From: Ectocarpus siliculosus
Lineage: Eukaryota; Sar; Phaeophyceae; Ectocarpales; Ectocarpaceae
Direction: 5' to 3'
DNA length: 63,830 nt
NCBI GenBank assembly: GCA_000310025.1
Contig: FN649727.1
Location: forward strand, 1,875,829-1,939,658
The position numbers and the translations under genes were made by a program. Shown piece after piece: positions 31,024 to 42,923 of this stretch; position 1 is the first letter of the stretch; each line of letters begins with the position of its first letter. The notes beneath the pieces were generated by a model. That model searched no databases. It was not told the DNA's origin and worked only from the letters and a program-made list of their open reading frames with translations.

Positions 31024-32818
31024 GTGACCCCGGCGGAGACTCGGAGTGCGGCTCGACGAGCTCGACAGCCGACACTCACTCCACCCACCATAGCGAAGCC
31101 GACGACCTCTTCAGAGAAGGAGACCGTGGTGCAAAAACCAGAGAGACGATCAGTGTCGACAGAGAGCTCTTCTACAACACCATCGAGGTACGACCCAGAA
31201 ACATCGCAACCACGGTTGGAACGGCCAGACAACGACATCCCCCTCTGTCGAGGGCATTCCGAACAGTTGGAACAAATGGAGCGTGTCTTGCGCGACGGTG
31301 CCCAACTAAAAAGGACTCAACAGGAAGACTTGAGGTTGAAACCCATCCGGGACAATTTGGAGAACGGCGAAGGAGAGCAAGCTGATTATATCCTGGACGA
31401 TCAAGGTCTACTTTGGTTTGCGCCGAGAGGGGCGGCACATGTTGTAGCCCTACCTCGCAAGCTGGTGTCTGCAGTACTGGCCCTGGCACATGGCACCTTT
31501 GGACATCCGGGGATAGCTCGCACTACTATCATTGTGGCGGACAAGTACCACTGGCCATCGCTGAAGAAAGATGTGCGAGACTCATGTCGATGCCGTATGA
31601 GAAAAAGACAGTGGAGCAAACAAATTCACATGTTACCGGCACGATTCTTGCGTCCATGGGAAGTCTTGGAGATGGACATTCTTGACATGAAGTTGACATC
31701 GAACAAGGGCAACAGGTACTTGCTGGTGATAGTGGATCGACCAACCAAGTTCCTCTTCGCTTTCCCGCTTCCCACGAAGGAAACTTTGGGAGTCAGCAAG
31801 AAATTGTTGGAGCTCATCCTCACCTTCGGACTACCCATATAAGTGCGCTGTGATCCGGGGGCAGAAAACACCTCGGCGATCATGGAACACCTGTGCCGGT
31901 GGCTCAAAATATCCCTCGACTTTGGACCGACCAACCATCCTAGAGGACAGGGAACAGTCGAGAGGATGGGAGCGGTGCTGCAAGAGATGCTGTCGGAGCT
32001 CTGCAGGCATGACCGAACAGGTGGGATGAGTATGTGGCAGTGGTCGCTTGGGCCCATCGTACGACGCCGGATGAGAGCCTTCCAAACAAAGAGTCAGCAT
32101 ACCAACTGCTCTTTGGACGGGCGCCAAGGACATCGTTTGATCACATGTCGCCATCACTAGACAACTCGGGTCCAGCATTGCGTTGGAAAGGACGGTGGAG
32201 GAAACGAGAAGGAAGACTGTGGAAGTGATGCAAGTGCTAAAAGTGCGACAGGAAAATCGGAATAGACACCGCGAACTCCAGAATGCGAGGATCAAACGTG
32301 CATCACCAGGCACCAAGGCTAAGGTGGGCGACAAGGTATTGGTCAAGGAGAGCGCAAGCACACTTTACCGGGATGGCGTCCACCCTAAACTTGCCCATGA
32401 CCACTTCACAGGACCGTGGCAAGTCGTGCACGTCGTGCGAGAGGGGTTGAGCTTTACTGTAAGACTGCATGGACGTCAAATCCGCCAGAGGACGGTGGCA
32501 GCCACGGACTTCAAGCCGTTTCATTCTCGACCACAAGACATCAGACATCCATTCGAAGATGAGTTTGGTCATTTTGTATGGTCGCCGGATTTAGGATTAG
32601 CTAAAGACTCCGTCGTCGCGGCACCTCTGTATACTTTGGTGAATAGACGGGTGGTCCAGGGCGCTGAAGGAATAGCGTCCGCATGGGCATGGGAGTATAG
32701 AGGAAAGAATCAGGATGGCACCACCTCTCCGTGGATCACCGAAGACACTGCCAGGGACAGTTTCTCGCCTCTGCAACTTGATGTTTTTCTGCCCTGTGGG
32801 AAGACTTTCACGGGGTGA
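31024..32818 (+). pseudogene. Ty3/gypsy integrase, one stop and two frameshifts
   Basis: The N-terminal zinc domain shows LALAHGTFGHPG (His pair) and DSCRCRMRKR, where the usual CxxC is shortened to CxC. The catalytic core has LEMDILDMKL (first Asp), RCDPGAENTS (second Asp) and GQGTVERM (Glu). A TAA at 31840-31842 splits the core right before the second Asp. Frame changes near 32030 and 32180 follow. The last frame (32183-32818) is the C-terminal DNA-binding part (GDKVLVKESAS, FTGPWQVVHVV) and a Trp-rich end that could be chromodomain-like. Confidence 0.85.
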
Positions 32819-33184
32819 ATATCGCACCACGACCCCCGGGACCGCCGTCGCGAGGAGAACGCGAAGTAGCAACGCGGGCCGAAGCTCTCGCGGAATTTCC
32901 CTGTGGAACCATGGTTGGACGGGAGCTCATGGATCAAGAAAACATTGTGCTCAGCAGAGGGAAGGTCTGCGATTTCTATGATCCGTATTGGAGAGTGGAG
33001 TGGAGTTCAGCGACGGAGATTGGGAAGAGCTCAATCGCAGGGAGCTAAGGCGTGGAATTGATCTTGCCACCAGACTCCCACCGCTGACCGCTCAAGAATC
33101 GTGGAGTCGTACACTGCCAGCCATCCTCCGTCCTCCATGCGGGAAGCTGGGGGGGGGGGTGACGGCAGTGTTACGAATGAGGAG

Positions 33185-33370
33185 TTCCAAGATCGTCTTC
33201 TACAGCGGAAGATTGTCCTCAACAGTCGGTGATCGTCGGTCAAGATGCAAGATCGTCGTCATAGTCGTCGGTATGTGGAGACTGTTTGTGGAAGAACGTC
33301 TTCAACAGTGGAAGATCACCTTCTTCAGTGGACGATCGCCTTCTTCAGTTCAAGATCGTCATCGTCAAGG
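33185..33370. repeat. Degenerate tandem repeat before the 3' LTR
   Basis: Units of about 28-30 bases around CAAGATCGTCTTCTACAGCGG and AGATCACCTTCTTCAGTGG recur about six times with changes, in the non-coding part after integrase. Confidence 0.6.
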
Positions 33371-33621
33371 AGTCCGGTATACGGCGGCCAAAGTACTAAC
33401 GGCCGTCATTCGGGGCCGATGATTTCAGCAATGTAACATCGACGTCGAACACACCGGCATCCGTCCTCTCGAGGTTCAAATCCGTTTTTTGTGGTTTAAC
33501 CTGGGGAGGGCGGCATCCTCCCTTTTCAGATCTATATTCCCGGCGTGGTATGATCTGAGGAGGGAGAAGCGCACGTTCTGCTACCTCCTTAGCATTTTGT
33601 GTTTTTCAACACATGTATGCT

Positions 33622-33628
33622 GGGGGGG
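33622..33628 (+). promoter_or_regulatory. Putative polypurine tract
   Basis: A run of seven G directly upstream of the 3' LTR, in the position where second-strand DNA synthesis is primed. Confidence 0.55.
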
Positions 33629-34096
33629 TGTCACGGTAGCATGAACGGGCGCTAGATACTGAGATTCATTCCGTTTCACGATGGTTTGAGGAGGGCTAGC
33701 GTATACCCCAGGGTGTACCTGAATCATTGGCGGGGCCCCTCTAGAGCTCCGCCTCAACACGTGTTTTGGGTGATCGCTCACTGTTAACACGGCCAATCTC
33801 GGAAGAGGAACTTTGACCCACCCGCTAAGAAGCAACCAGTCTGTGACTCAAAGCATGAGAGGTAGATCTGGACAGATGTTGCCTAGACCCCCCTTGCTAA
33901 TCCCACCTTGATTAGACCCACAGGGCTAGACCCACCGGGATTATATCCCTTTTACCAGCCCCCATCTTGAATCCAATGGTAAGATACCATGAAACTGACC
34001 ATGAAATGGATGAAACTAATTGAACCCTAGCCAGTGCTTGTTACGCTAACACATGAGTGAGCTACCCTAAGCGATAGCGTTATAACCACTGTGACA
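33629..34096 (+). repeat. 3' LTR
   Basis: Near-identical partner of the 5' LTR, followed by CTAG (34097-34100), the right target-site copy. Confidence 0.95.
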
Positions 34097-34852
34097 CTAG
34101 CTCGTGAAACGAAACCAGCTCCACGGCTGTAACACACCAATTGCTTAGATTGGTTCGATTCGCCCCATGTCGTGATCGATCCCCAGACCTTATTGTTCAG
34201 CGCATTTTGTTTGTGCGAAGTGCTTTTTCTGGACAGCTCTCCCTGTCTCACTCGACACAGTAGCACTCGACGACGACATGGGGGGGCTCGTTACACCTTG
34301 CACCTTTGATAGCAGAGCTCCAGGAAGACCGGCCCCCTTTCGTGCTGCAAGTGCCGTGTTGGTTTAGCAACAACTAACAATAAACGTGTACGGTTCATGC
34401 ACCACCAAGAAATCCGTGACCAGAAATACGAAAAAAACTGCATGACAAAAACCACGTGACGCATGGGCTCTCTATTCAACCACCAAGAAATCCCTACCTG
34501 CAAAGAACGAAAAAACTATTACGTGACGGGTTCTCTATTCCAAGAGAACCCTATCTCCTGGAGCATACTATTGCAAGACACAACAAAACAAACTGGTCCC
34601 CTAGGCTATCCCACTGCTGCACTACAAGGAAGGGGAGAGAGTCTTGGAGGAAGCGGTTCCCAACGGTAATATCAACGAGACGCGCACACGCTCATCCCTG
34701 CAGGGTTCTTCCATAGGACCGCTCAATACCACCGCCAAGAGGGCTCTCGCGCTTCAGTCCCATCAATTGGACAACAAAGACTCGAAAAATTTTAGCCGGG
34801 TCACCTCTCTTCGACGTTCCATCAATATAGCCCTCTGCCTGAGTTTTCATTC
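34097..34852. other. Region between the LTR element and carrier C
   Basis: No gene seen. ATGCACCACCAAGAAATCC (34397) and CAACCACCAAGAAATCCCTA (34479) form a short direct duplication. It is the 3' flank of minus-strand carrier C. Confidence 0.5.
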
Positions 34853-37800
34853 TCAGTACACGAGGTGTACGGCCAACGCCGTCCACGCGGTGATCGTAAG
34901 CATCGACGCCCCGTACTGCCACAGGTACAGCCGGGCCATGAAGCCTGCGGTCGCCGGCATCCGTAGCTGGTTCAGGGACACGATCACAAACTGCGGAAGA
35001 ATGTACGGAGGGATAACCAGGGTGATGGGTCATTACGTGCGCGCGGGCGTGACGAAGGCGATGGGCGCTTTCCCGGTAGGGTATTCCGGGTTTTCTTCAA
35101 CGCTAACCGCCGGTGGTACTGGGCGCTTACCTTCAAGAGAAATACAGCCGCAGCGGCTCATCCTATCCTGAACCGCTAAAGCAATCCACGTCTGTCGTCT
35201 CTATCTGTACTCTCTGTCAAAAAAAAAGGTAGTCACGTTCTATTCTACGCGTGGCCAACCTGACTCTGTCGCCTCTGCGCCGCCACGGTCCTTCTCCAAC
35301 GGCTCACGCCCACACCCCCGCGGAAACGAAGCAAACGTACATCACATTCATGAACAATCTGGCAGAAAGAAACGCCCCCCTCTCACCGCCGCCGACGGCA
35401 TGGCGAACTCGATGAGCAGGAGCAGGTGCATCAGGCGGTTTTCCCCCATCACCGAGCTTCGTGTCCTTGCCACCCAAAAAACGGTGAACCCGATGGCAGG
35501 TACCTTCAAGATGTGTACAGATAGCAGCAATTGGTCACGGGTTTGACCGGACAGTCTGGTCAGGGGTAGAGCGACCGAGATCTCGAGGAGGGTAGGGAAA
35601 TGCATGTGTGATGAAGACAGGGCGTTGCTCGTTGAACCTGAAGCCTCCACCTCTATCATAGATATCTTGGCCCGTGTGTGACATCTTGACACTAACGGCC
35701 AAAACTGAGATCGTCGGGAAGAACGAGTGCGTAATTATTGAGTACATGTCGATGAAAATACACGTTTTCAAGCAGGTTATTGGTCCAAACAAAAAACTCC
35801 CCGAAACTCGATCAACCAATGCCATTTTCCGTCTGAGTGTAGTCGTAGCCCCAATTTATGCAGCAGGGGCTCACTTACCACGATGAGGCGGCAAACCACG
35901 TGCAGGAAGCCCACGAGGATTCGGAATCGACGCCATCTCCGCACGGCGCCGTCGTCGTCAGCCTGTCCCCCTTGTGTTGCCGCCGCTGATGCCGCCGCCA
36001 CGGTGGGAACCTGCGCCAGGCTGCCGGCCATCACCAGCGTTGACACCGCCACCTCGGGTGTCCCCACCGTCTGTCGCGACCAAAACATGCGATGTCCGAC
36101 GGCGAATACTTGTCAGACACAAACTCTAGAGGAACGGCGGTGTGTGCCATTCAACACGTGGTATAGCAGGAAGGGAGTGGAGACAAAGCACGGACTAGGA
36201 AAACATAATCGAACCGGCTCGAAACACTCGACCTGGAAAAAAATAATGCTTCGGGGTAGGTTTTTAAGAATGTTTCAGAGCCGTTCATTTCCAATAGCTC
36301 ACCTGAAGAGCGGCTCCCAGCGGCCGCAGTATCGACCGCGGGTTGTCGAAAAGCATCTCTTGCAGCGGGGCAATCATAGCGATAACCACACCGATCGTGA
36401 CGGAGATGATGTTTGGCGACACCAGAACACGCGAGACCCGCTCTTTGAATCCCGTCCACCGATCTCCCTCGCTAACATCGCCACCGCCCCCCATGCCACC
36501 AGCATTCGTCGTCCCCTCGCCGCTATTTTCTTCTCCCGTGCACGCCTCGATGTCGATGGCCACTGATTCCGCCGCGTTGATGCGGCCGATTCCGCCGTGC
36601 TCTTGTCGCGCCGATGGCGTCGAGGACGTAGCTCTTGCGGCAGCACATGTTTTGGTTGACGGTGTTTGTGTCCTGGTCCGCTGTCCGGTGAGGCTACGCT
36701 CCAACGTGTCGTCGTGCCCTAGGGCATAGAATCCCCATCCAAAAAAGTACATCTGACGACGCGCACACCGCCGAAGGGCGCAGCCAGTTGTTCGCACCAG
36801 ATGCGATGGTTTGCTTGGGGGTAGGGGAGGTTTCTCGTCCTCGAAGTACCGCCAATACTGTGCGTCAATATCATTGCAGGCTAGCTAAGTTATACGATCA
36901 GTTGACTTGTGTACATTCGGCCACGTCTCTTCTGCTCCCGGAATTGTCATTTTTTCATCGGTAGCTTGACGAGTGAAGCGATATTGATCGCTCATACGAT
37001 TGGATTTATTGCTTCGCACTCGCTTGGCACTCGCTAGCGTCTATCCGACCCTGCCCCACTGTTCACCTGCCAGACGATCACGTAGATGAAGATCATGCCC
37101 GTTGCTTGTGTGAAGCACTCCACCGCGTCGTCATTGTAATCACTGTCGTTTCGTTACGGGGTTCATGAGCACATTCGTGGCAGTCATGGTGGTGTGTGGA
37201 TCTCGCGTACGTCATTACTACATGTGGCGCCCTTCGTGATTACCTGTATTTGATGACCTTTAAGATAAGAGAGCGATTCTGCAATTAATTGTGCCATGAC
37301 ATCGTTGGGGCTTGATTGGCATACTAGTGCACACAGATATGACACTACTAGTGCACTAGACTTCATGCCGGCTGACTGCTTGCGAGCGTACTCACCGCCG
37401 CAAACGTATTGGGCGCAGACAGCAATGCCACGCTAAGTGGGTAGACTTTGCAAGGAGTGTAGTAACACAAAGCGTGTAAGATCAGTCATAGGTGTAGGCA
37501 AAGACGAGCATCCAACGATCGCACGTCAAGCTTCGAGCTTCTTCAGGGTCACGTCATTTTGGTAGTTAAGTATGCTCCATGTACGCACATTTCGTCTATT
37601 GCTCGACTTCCCGCATAAAGAAAATTTACGGGCGTGTCCTGCGTTGCGATTCAATTTAAAGTTAGGGGGAATTTTCTCCGGGTGCCGTCCATGTTTTGAA
37701 GTTTCGTTGCGGCAAGTACTTGTGGTATTTACTGTAGTAGAGGTCCCAACGGTGTGCAACTTGTGAAGGAATAAACAACAACTCCGCTTCCACGCAGCTG

Positions 37801-38796
37801 GTGAATCAAATCACCTTCTGACGTAGTCTTGCTCGCACAAAGCGTTCATCAGCAGGAGCGGAAACCCCGCTGAGTTCGCGAACGTGATTGCCAGCCCAGC
37901 GGGACGGAAGGCGCGGCGATCTTCAGGCCTCCGGAAGAAAACTCGCCCGACTACCCACGCAACGGTTCCCGAAAGAGCAACCGTGAAGCTCCCGGCTACC
38001 ACCAACTGCCACGAATTGATCAGTGCCTCCGGATTTAAGGTAGCTCCCAAGCTGGAGATCATCAGCGAAGGCAGAAAGAGGAGTGCGCAGGCCCGGCTAA
38101 ACGCGCGGCAGGTCTCCTTGGTGAGGAGCGCTGCGGCAGAGTTCGTGAGTACGAACAAACAACGTCATCCCAGTATACACTAACATCCAGAGGAGTTAGC
38201 TCACAGCAGTAGTCCTATATGTCCAGGAACTCTTGTAGTCTAATCGCTGCATCAGCAACGGCGCGATTGCAAAAGGCAAGCCGAACAGATTGAAGCAAGC
38301 TGCGAAAGACAACATTAGCAGGTTGAAAGAGCACGAACCACAACATGACTATAACCGAGAGGTTGCACGACACCACACACAGTGAACACTGTCGTCGCTA
38401 ATTGAAGGGTTAATCCAACCGGCAGGGCGGGCTAAATAGTGGCACACCAAGCTTGTCCTCCCAACCTCCCTCGAGTACGATATCTACAGTAAATATCTAC
38501 AGTAGTCCAAGTCTTTACGCATAGAAGCGGTGCGCAACCCACCACATCCTGCACCACACTAACCATCCGTGCATATATATGCAGGACGTTCTTGTTCATG
38601 GATCGTTGCATTTGCATGAACACATGACAGATCTCTGTTACATACACCAAGAACATACAAGACCAGCACACATGTGATTGGTTGACCCACGTTCACTTTT
38701 CGGCCATCTGGACGCGAAGAATCCGGCAAGGAGGATCGCAAGCACCCGCAGAGTGCCGAGAACACTTGTCGAAAGAGCTGTTATGATCGCATCCAT
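34853..38796 (-). CDS. Auxin efflux carrier (PIN/PILS-type) family membrane transporter C
   Basis: Seven exons on the minus strand: 38796-38691, 38130-37815, 37142-37067, 36752-36303, 36070-35879, 35503-35387, 34990-34853. Phases close to 464 aa. The N-terminal part has MDAIITALSTSVLGTLRV and further helices, including LITFANSAGFPLLLMNAL-like sequence. The hydrophilic loop is about residues 180-280. The C-terminal helices include VSTLVMAGSLAQVPTV, FLHVVCRLIV, SSVMGENRLMHLLLLIEF and LYLWQYGASMLTIT. Exon lengths 106/316/76/.../192/117/138 match paralogue D exactly; only exon 4 (450 vs 471) differs. It should be a 10-helix carrier like A and D; substrate unknown. It is read head to head with D from a 461-bp shared upstream region. 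Confidence 0.88.
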
Positions 38797-39257
38797 TGGT
38801 CCCTGTCTCACGTACACCGTCAGGGGGTTCTTGTTGGTGTCTAGGAACACCGAACCAGGTCCGGGTCTGTGTTCGGCTGCACAAATGAATGAGTAGGGAT
38901 GGGCAGCAAGATCTTTCTCCCGAAGGAAAGTGTGTGGACGAGGGAGATCTGCCGCCGACGTCTTGACGCCAGTATATAGGTTCAGTGCTCTACATAGGAT
39001 AGTCAACTTCGTGACGTCAAGCTCTACCCACAGCCATACAGAACGAAGATCTCTTGCTTGGTTGGGGGGTGTCGACGACGTGTTGTCGCGCGCGCTGCAC
39101 GCCTCGGTGTGTCGCCACGATTGGCTGGGAGTTGCTCCGCATGTTTCGCAAGTTTCGGTTGGCTGACAGCACACAACACAACAGTCTCGGCTCAACTTGC
39201 TGACGCGGTCTCCCACTCCCTCTCAGCTTTCTTCCGCTCCCCCCGAGAGGCAAAGGC
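38797..39257. promoter_or_regulatory. Bidirectional promoter region of carriers C and D
   Basis: 461 bp between the two divergent start codons. It contains the palindrome TGACGTCA (39012-39019), the core recognised by CREB/bZIP factors, and an AGTATATAGG TATA-like box near 38970. Both genes must be driven from here, so co-regulation is likely but inferred. Confidence 0.55.
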
Positions 39258-42200
39258 ATGGATGCGATCGTAACCGCGCTTACAACAAGCGTTCTAGGCA
39301 CTGTACGACTGTTCGTGGTGCTCTTGGCTGGATTCTTGGCGTCGAAGTTCCCTCGTAATGAACGTGAGCAGCACCGGGAAAACGCTGCATGTCGGGTTGC
39401 GTACCGCCCCCGAGGTTTTGTGTTAGGGGTGGCCGAAGCTATGCGATACCATTGATACGGGCAGATCACAGATGAAGAGCAATATTTCTCTCCCGTCAAG
39501 AATCACCTGCCTGGTATGGGTTATCGGTTGGTTAGCTTTTCCGCCAGACAAATTTCCGTTGCACTGCTGCTGTGCTGCTGCTGCTGTGCATGCTATGTAC
39601 TGCTGTAGTACAGTAGTACACACCATGTTCCCACCCGACATGCTGCTGTTGTACGGATTTGCCATTGTGCGCAATCCTGACGAACCACTGTGCTGCACAG
39701 CTCTTCTGGCAAAGGACACCTGCCGCTGCATCAGCCGGGTCTGCGCGCTACTATTTTGGCCAGCGCTTATGACCGCTGGCACCGGAGCCACCTTGACTCC
39801 GGGCACGCTGCAAGACGCCTGGCAGCTGGTCGTGACGGGAAGCTTCACCATAGGGTTTTCTGGAGTAGTTGCCTGGTTGGTGGGGCGTGTGAGCTTCCGA
39901 CGTCCTGAAGATCGCCGCGCCTTTCGTCCCGCGGCCCTGGCGATCGCGTTCCCGAATTCCGCCGGTTTTCCGCTCCTGCTAGTGGATGCACTCTGCGAGC
40001 AAGACTACATCAACAGGTAACATGTACTTCAAGGAAGGGCTGGTGTGATATTGGTCAGATTGAACAGCGCAGTAATTGGAGTTGTGTCTGCTAGAGATGC
40101 CACTGCTGCGGTGTGTTCCTGGTAGTCATTAAAAGTCTGTCACTCTGCAGCGGCACCAGCAGCAGTGCTTCCGCAGGTGGCCAACACAAAACACGAAGCT
40201 GTTCGACAATGTGTTGTTATGGGGGGTCGAAACAACCGGGTTATACATAGCGACGTGCTGACTTGCGCCGAGGCCGGCCGCCTGCTCACACACATTGAGG
40301 AGGCGAAGATTTTCGTTCCATGATTACGGGCAAATCCTGCAAGTTAGTTTAAACCATTCCAGAAAATAGACCAAATAGGTGAAATATTTGTTTTCGACAG
40401 GTGGCGTTGCTTCATCCCTCCAACTCACCCTGCCTGCCCCGCCCGCCCCCTCCCTCTGAAATAAACCCCGTGTTTGCGTGCGAAGTGATTTTGATGATGA
40501 CGAGGTCGAGTGCTTCACACAAGCAACGGGCATGATCTTCATTTACGTGGTCGTCTGGCAAGTGAGTGAAGGCAGTGAGGGCGGTGGTTATGAATGATTC
40601 TTCAAAAGCAGTGCGGACAGACAGAAGTACGGAACAGCGCAAGCAAGTGGAATGTACTCTGGCTTACCTCCGTGACTACTGTGGCTTGTCGACGGCTAAA
40701 CAGCACGTTACGGTGCCGGAGAGGACACCACGAGCTGGCTGCGTTAGCATGAGCCAGCTTGATTGCTGTTCTCTTGTTGACCCACCGCTTATTTTCACCA
40801 CGCGTGCGCCGTGGGTGATTTATACCTTTTGTTTCTTTTCGTCAGCACATCTCCCCGAAACGCTCGGACTCGTTTTGTTGAGCAAGAAAATCAGCCATTG
40901 AAAGATGAACGACAATGGGAGAAACACGGACGAGTAAACCAACCCTCGCACGTGCGGACAACAATCCACGCCCCTGTCGCGAATTTTCATTGCAGGTATG
41001 GTTTTACTCCTGGGGTTTCTACGCCCTTGGGCAGGATGACGAGCTGGAGCGCAAGCTCGCAGGGGAAGCAGCCAAATCACCGTCCGAAGCAACCACTGAC
41101 GATGTCGAGATATCTTCACCCTGCGAGATAGCACAAGGGGACGCCTTGCCCCCACGGCAGGCAGAGGGCGGTAGTGGTAGGCAGAGCCCAACACACGACG
41201 GCGCAGTGGTTGTCGGCGCTAGTCGGCGGAATGAGGGGGTCAGCGGTACCAGCGGCACGGCGGCTGCTTCGCACGCGGGCAAGGATGGCGATGACGAGGG
41301 CTGCTGCTCCTGGGCGGGGCTAAGGCGTCGGTTGTGGCGTCTTGTGGTGTCGCCCAACATGATTGCGGTCGCGATCGGTGTGACCATCGCCATGATTCCG
41401 GCCCTACAAGAGCAGCTGTTCGACAACCCGAGGGCGGTTCTGCGGCCATTGGGTGCGGCCGTCGAGGTGGGTCGTTGTAGCCTGACCGCAACGCCTGTCG
41501 CGATTGAACAGGGGGTACGTGTTTACCAGTTGGGAGTACCCCGTGTTTGGCGCATTGCTCGTCGAATCTCGTGTTCAAACTCGGCAAGCATTGGTACAAG
41601 TTCATCGGACCCCGCAAACGCGGTTCCCCTCCCCGATCGGGCGACTACGCCTACCGTCTGTTATCTTCTCTGCCTCTTATTTTTCTTCTCTTGCCATACA
41701 CAGACGATCGGTTCGCCCACGGTAGCGGTGTCGACGCTGGTGATGGCCGGCAGCCTGGTGCAGGTTCCCACCGTGGGGGCGGCATCCGCGGCGGCATCAC
41801 AAGGGGGACAGGGTGATGACGACGGCACCCTGCGGAGATGGCGTCGCTTCCGAATCCTCGTGGGCTTCCTGCACGTGGTCTGCCGCCTCATCGTGGTAAG
41901 TGAGCGCTCGCTCCTCCTCAACGTTCGGTTGCTTGTTCTCACCCCCTCATATCCTACAGCAACCCGGTGGCTAAGGGTTGTGCGCATGCCTCTCCTGTTG
42001 TCCTTGCAGGCTCGATGAATGAAGAGGAAGTTGCAGAGGGTTGGCTGCCGACTCGACCCTACGACGTTGCGTGTCCCCTACGACATTTCGTGTGGTCGAG
42101 TGTTTTAGGGGGACTTGGATTTTCCGTGCATCGGTTTTCCTGATCTCCCTAACCCCCTGGGGGCAATGGTTTAACCGCTAAGGCCCGCAAAACATGAGTA

Positions 42201-42923
42201 CGCCCCCCCCCCCCCCTCTCCGCCGTTGCTCCCCGTGATCGTGATCGTTTGATCGTGTCTGGGCATCAAAAGGTGCCTGCGGTGGGGTTCACCCTGTTTT
42301 GGGTGGCAAGAAATCAGAGCTCGGTGATGGGGGAGAACCGGCTGATGCACCTTATCTTGCTCATCGAGCTCGCCATGCCGTCGGCGGCGGTGAGGGGCTC
42401 TCCTTATTGCTGTGCAATTTGTGACTGTGACCGTCTGGCTTAGATTCTGGGTATACCCTACGCTCCAAATAGCCTGAACCGGGTACAATAAACGCTGTCT
42501 TGACGAGGGTGTCCGCTAAATCCCTCCTGTTAACTAGCTATTGTGACGTAGGGTCTTCCCCTACGTACTGCATACACCAGGAAGCCTCTGCTAGAGTAGT
42601 GCTTTGCAGGAAAGTCACGTACCGTCGCCAAATACGTCGTCGCCCACATGGCCGACCCGTTCAAGTGTCCACCCTGATACCATATTCCCGCCACGATCCC
42701 CACAGCCTCCCCGCCCCCTACACTTTCCAGTTGACCTCTAGCGAACGAACTGTTGCTGTGCGATCGTTCGTGGTTCTTCTCGCAGTTTGTGATCGTGTCC
42801 CTGAACCAGCTACGGATGCCGGCGACCGCAGGCTTCATGGCCCGGCTGTACCTCTGGCAGTACGGGGCGTCGATGGTTACCATCACTGCGTGGACAGCGT
42901 TGGCCGTACACCTAGTGTACTGA
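39258..42923 (+). CDS. Auxin efflux carrier (PIN/PILS-type) family membrane transporter D
   Basis: Seven exons: 39258-39363, 39701-40016, 40486-40561, 40996-41466, 41704-41895, 42273-42389, 42786-42923. Phases close to 471 aa. It starts MDAIVTALTTSVLGTVRLF. Further segments are ALAIAFPNSAGFPLLLVDAL, ATGMIFIYVVVWQ, a loop at about residues 180-285, VSPNMIAVAIGVTIAMIPA, SSVMGENRLMHLILLIEL and LYLWQYGASMVTIT. This is the 10-helix, two-bundle layout of PF03547. It is closest to gene C: the first ~68 bases of exon 7 are identical, including silent positions. A poly-C run (about 42198-42213) lies in intron 5. It converges on GDP-L-fucose synthase. Confidence 0.88.

Larger units (their letters stand above)
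24337..34096 (+). mobile_element. Ty3/gypsy-type LTR retrotransposon, decayed, with internal pogo fragment
   Basis: Two LTRs (471 and 468 bp) start TGTCAC and end GTGACA, flanked by a 4-bp target duplication CTAG (24333-24336 and 34097-34100). I count seven substitutions and one 3-bp indel between the LTRs, so the insertion is young. TGG directly follows the left LTR as in a primer-binding site, and a G-run precedes the right LTR as a polypurine tract. The interior does not look young: no gag or protease, RT is N-terminally truncated, and RNase H, a methyltransferase-like region and integrase are broken by frameshifts and one stop. Positions 26163-28345 are a pogo transposase remnant on the opposite strand. 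It lies between auxin-carrier genes A and C. Confidence 0.9.

Noticed and set aside
37733-37752. Possible solo pogo end (ACTGTAGTAGAGGTCCCAAC)
   Set aside because: Matches the first bases of the 17582 terminal repeat but has no partner end or clean TA duplication, so not called as an element.
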